This document shows positions 61,282 through 64,000 of a DNA stretch of 64,000 nt, piece by piece (within the stretch, counting starts at the first letter, position 1; each line of letters starts with the position of its first letter). Origin of the DNA: Eubacterium sp. MSJ-21. GTDB taxonomy: Bacteria; Bacillota; Clostridia; Lachnospirales; Lachnospiraceae. Both the position numbers and the translations under genes were made by a program. Location: the NCBI RefSeq assembly GCF_018918185.1, contig NZ_JAHLPZ010000012.1, positions 1-64,000 on the forward strand, in the 5' to 3' direction. The notes beneath the pieces are model-generated. The model saw only the letters and a program-made list of their open reading frames with translations, was not told the DNA's origin and did not search any database.

Positions 61282-63723
61282 TTAATTTACACTAGCTTTT
61301 AACAATTCATTTTTCAAAAATTCATATCTTTCCCTATCTCTTTCATTTTTCAAATTTTTCAAAAACATTGTAACTTTGTTATATGCTTCTCCGCAATATT
61401 TTTTATGTAATAGCATTAAATTTTCTCTTTTTATCTGCGCAATAAATGATTTATCAACATATATCTTTAGCAAACGTATTGTTGTTTCTTCTCTATCTTT
61501 TTCAGAAGTTATTGGTTTCATAATTAGAATATGTGCCTTTTCAAAATCTGCACATATGTTTTCAGCTCTTCCTTGTCTAATTCGTTCAAGGTATATCCTT
61601 GCTTGTTGGTTATCGCATTGAAATGGTACATTTATATCATTTTCTCTGAATTTTCCATAAGCGACATCAATATAGTTTTGAGCCAATTCATAATCCCTAT
61701 ATCTCATGCACGCAATCGAATATTGCAACCAGAAAAAACTATTATCCTTATAATACACAATATCCTTCAGCGCATTAAAATAGTCCATAATAAAATTAAT
61801 ATTATCACGTTTCCCATTCAAAAAAGAATTTACATGTGAAAATGAGACAATGTTTTGCAACACGCTTTCAAATCTCACATTTTCCGAATATCGATCTGCA
61901 TAGACGGCAATTTTTTTCAACGCATCAATAATATCTGCCGAGTTATTAATTCCATTGAGTATTACCTGTGCAGTAATAGGCGATTTAATCTTAAAATTCA
62001 TTTTTCCGTTATCGCTCAAAATCACCAACTCTCTAACTGCGGAATTATGTATAAACTGAACATCATTCATCCCTAATGTATCGGTAATGCCATTTATATC
62101 CGTTATATGCAACTCTAATGACATAACTTTTGCCAACAACATAAGAATCAAGCACTGATAATAGTCACCTGAATCCTGCTTTATTTCTTTTACTATTTCA
62201 TCGAGCCTATCTTTTATTGTTGATGAGTTAATAACTTCTAATAATATTGACTGCAATTCATAATTACCTTTTCTTTTATCCGTCAGTAATAAGCGTTTTT
62301 CATTCTTAGGCAGCCTCGTCTTTTTTCCCCAAAATTCATATTTTTCTATGAGATTATAACAATTTAAAATTTCTTTTCTATTCAGTTTATTGATATCTAG
62401 TATTACACTTTGTCCTGCTCCAACACCAAAGAAATTACATACCTCAACCATCTTAACCTCATATACCATTGTTCTTGCTGTCAGAATAAATGTAATATCG
62501 CTACAATTATGTTGTGAAAAGCTTTTCAGTACGTCTATGTGGTTAAAATAGTTTTCAATGATAACTACTTTTTGCCCTGTTTCTGAAATAATTGTTTCGA
62601 TGTCTCCTATTTCTCTTTTATTTTTTTCTTCCAGGAAATCATACGTCGAAATTCCTTTTGTAAATAATTGTTGTTTTACCATCTCCAAAAAAATACTTTT
62701 TCCATTGCCTAAATTAGCATGCAAATAAATCAGTTTGATTTTTTTACTTATTGCATTAATAACATCAAAAACTTGTTCTCTATATATTAGAGATTTATAT
62801 TTTCCATTTTCCTTCCAAAATATATTATCGGACCAATTTCCCCTCATTAATAATTCATATACTTCATTCGAAGTTGCCGCTTGTCTCATGTTTTTACGAT
62901 AATTTCTTTCAAAGCATATTAATCTTCTTTCTTTATCTTGCGGTACAAACTCTGTTTTTGCAAAAGAATTAATATCGTTAGCAAATTGTTTTAAACCAAC
63001 ATCCCAAACTGTTCCAAATCTCCCTAATTTTCTCTTCTTGTCTTCTGATATTCCCTCTTTCTCAACAAAAATCACCTTTTTAATCAGTTCGTTATCATTA
63101 AGTATTCGTTTCAAATCTAAATCATAATCCAAAGATAACCCCGCAACAATAATTACCTTTGCAATATCTAAATCATCCCTAAGTACACTTCCCCATTGAC
63201 TTTTTACAATATTTTCTATAGACAAATAACTTTTTGTTGTAAGTTTAAACTCTGTATTTAAGGTTTTTTCATCAAGTTTTCCTATGTATCCGTTTATATA
63301 AACACAACAGGCACTATTATCTATATATTTATTTGTACTCTGATTAAGCGTAATAGGAATCAAATTTTTATCTGTTGCCAGCATAGGAACATCATCATAA
63401 TTAGTTGTATAACAGCGTATCCATGGCAAGCTATACACTGTTTTAACAGTGTCACTTAAAGTTCCTACATTATATGTTTTTTTAAGTAATGCAATTAATT
63501 CGGACGCCGATTTTCGCTCGAGGAATGTTTGTGAAGCATCCTGTAAATCATATGGATCATCTGGATTTTCAATTCCACATTCCTTATAAAGTAGCATCGG
63601 AAGTTTTGTCCCAACAGGAAAATCATCTCCTTCATGATTCTTTACCTCAACATTCGCCCCTGACCCAGTAATTAGCACTGCATTTCCGTTAAGTATCTCA
63701 CTATAAACATCCTTTGTATTCAT
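61282..63723 (-). CDS. SIR2-STAND defence-type NTPase (Avs5-like build)
   Basis: 813 residues. The N-terminal 260 form a SIR2-like domain: VLITGSGANVEV, CYTTNYDDVP (about 104-113) and VAGLSLDYDLDLKRIL. The site where such domains carry the catalytic His (usually hHG) reads CVYINGYIG (140-147), so this residue may be changed. A STAND-type P-loop NTPase follows with Walker A ANLGNGKS (336-343), Walker B KVVIIENYF and sensor FILTART; the last 300 residues are helical repeats like a sensor. SIR2-STAND proteins such as Avs5 detect phage proteins and deplete NAD. Carried as cargo of the spoVT element. Confidence 0.75.
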   Translation of the reverse strand: MNTKDVYSEILNGNAVLITGSGANVEVKNHEGDDFPVGTKLPMLLYKECGIENPDDPYDLQDASQTFLERKSASELIALLKKTYNVGTLSDTVKTVYSLPWIRCYTTNYDDVPMLATDKNLIPITLNQSTNKYIDNSACCVYINGYIGKLDEKTLNTEFKLTTKSYLSIENIVKSQWGSVLRDDLDIAKVIIVAGLSLDYDLDLKRILNDNELIKKVIFVEKEGISEDKKRKLGRFGTVWDVGLKQFANDINSFAKTEFVPQDKERRLICFERNYRKNMRQAATSNEVYELLMRGNWSDNIFWKENGKYKSLIYREQVFDVINAISKKIKLIYLHANLGNGKSIFLEMVKQQLFTKGISTYDFLEEKNKREIGDIETIISETGQKVVIIENYFNHIDVLKSFSQHNCSDITFILTARTMVYEVKMVEVCNFFGVGAGQSVILDINKLNRKEILNCYNLIEKYEFWGKKTRLPKNEKRLLLTDKRKGNYELQSILLEVINSSTIKDRLDEIVKEIKQDSGDYYQCLILMLLAKVMSLELHITDINGITDTLGMNDVQFIHNSAVRELVILSDNGKMNFKIKSPITAQVILNGINNSADIIDALKKIAVYADRYSENVRFESVLQNIVSFSHVNSFLNGKRDNINFIMDYFNALKDIVYYKDNSFFWLQYSIACMRYRDYELAQNYIDVAYGKFRENDINVPFQCDNQQARIYLERIRQGRAENICADFEKAHILIMKPITSEKDREETTIRLLKIYVDKSFIAQIKRENLMLLHKKYCGEAYNKVTMFLKNLKNERDRERYEFLKNELLKASVN

Positions 63724-63738
63724 ACCTATTCTCCTTAT

Positions 63739-63999
63739 CTACAATCTTTTCACATCCACATACGTCGTACTTTTTCCTGCTCCAACTTTCACAATCTTCC
63801 CGTCATCTGTCAGCTTCTTCAGTGCTCTCTCAATCGTCTTTTGACTCAGTTCCGGACATAGAGTCATGATATCCGACTTTCCTAACTTCACTAATGAACG
63901 TTCAATAATGCTGTAGACTCGCTCTGGCGAAGTCATTTTTTTCTTTTCCAACAAGATGAATCGGTCTTCAAAATCTTTATAGGCATTTATGATAGTTCC
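63739..63999 (-). CDS. C-terminal part of a Fic-family-like protein (partial)
   Basis: The frame is open to the window edge, beyond the TTG that might be taken as a start: it reads GTIINAYKDFEDRFILLEKK, then a winged-helix domain (MTSPERVYSIIERSLVKLGK ... SQKTIERALKKLTDDGKIVK). This is the usual C-terminal helix plus winged helix that follows the Fic domain in a common bacterial Fic group; Fic enzymes transfer AMP to target proteins. The catalytic HPFxxGNGR motif would lie outside the window. The SIR2-STAND gene begins 15 bases after its stop. Confidence 0.55.
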   Translation of the reverse strand, partial: GTIINAYKDFEDRFILLEKKKMTSPERVYSIIERSLVKLGKSDIMTLCPELSQKTIERALKKLTDDGKIVKVGAGKSTTYVDVKRL

Positions 64000-64000
64000 C

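Larger units (their letters stand above)
59330..64000. mobile_element. Integrative element interrupting spoVT (left end, extends past the window)
   Basis: Everything from the spoVT junction to the window end belongs to an inserted element: the serine recombinase at the border, then a SIR2-STAND gene and the 3' end of a Fic-like gene, all on the minus strand. These cargo genes are more AT-rich than the neighbouring core genes. The total size, the second border and any conjugation or phage genes are outside the window. Confidence 0.8.

Noticed and set aside
63739-63954. Independent 71-residue winged-helix protein starting at TTG
   Set aside because: The frame is open upstream to the window edge and the residues before the TTG continue the helix expected at the end of a Fic-type protein.

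Overview
This window looks like chromosomal DNA of a gut-type, spore-forming Firmicute of the Lachnospiraceae (Roseburia/Agathobacter-like). The grounds are low-to-moderate GC, strong AGGAGG ribosome sites, the sporulation genes spoIIID, spoIIE, yabP and yabQ, the order hup-yabO-yabP-yabQ-divIC-spoIIE-tilS-hpt-ftsH, and MsmK-type sugar import with an intracellular GH13 enzyme. Genus is inference only.

Layout. 1-1.6 kb: one end of a decayed integrative element (truncated tyrosine integrase, excisionase-like protein, divergent XRE repressor with operator palindromes) beside the 3' end of guaA. 1.8-28 kb: mostly core genes on the minus strand: guaA, ctpA, ftsE-ftsX with an M23 hydrolase, a PucR regulator, msmK, a YitT protein, a LytR_C protein, an SDR, a NatAB-like exporter, Na/Pi transporter, two-component system, nitrilase, esterase, acyltransferase-like pair, tRNA-Thr, and an SbcCD-like operon. 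28-31 kb: spoIIID, then an accessory patch with a cas2-like remnant, two identical 36-bp CRISPR-like repeats 546 bp apart, small phage-type genes (one PC4-like) and a tRNA-Gln. 31-38.4 kb: accessory minus-strand genes: HTH-Uma2, phosphoesterase, signal peptidase, NADAR protein, and two tandem RNA ligases behind an unknown gene. 38.8-50.6 kb: MATE pump, aldo/keto reductase, uvrA, uvrB, small regulators and a GH13 glucosidase. 50.9-58.7 kb: the ftsH-hpt-tilS-spoIIE-divIC-yabQ-yabP-yabO-hup block.

58.9-64 kb: the most striking part. Where spoVT should start, only its last 152 codons remain, fused in frame to a large serine recombinase. The rest of the window (SIR2-STAND defence-type ATPase, C-terminal part of a Fic-like protein) is the cargo of an element that has split spoVT inside its AbrB DNA-binding domain. 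This has the layout of sporulation-gene interrupting elements such as skin in sigK; the missing 5' end of spoVT should lie at the far element end, outside the window.

Two intergenic hairpin repeats (about 21.9-22.1 and 41.4-41.6 kb) share a conserved core whose stems change in a compensatory way, so they look like copies of one structured element. A third, larger inverted structure lies at about 45 kb.
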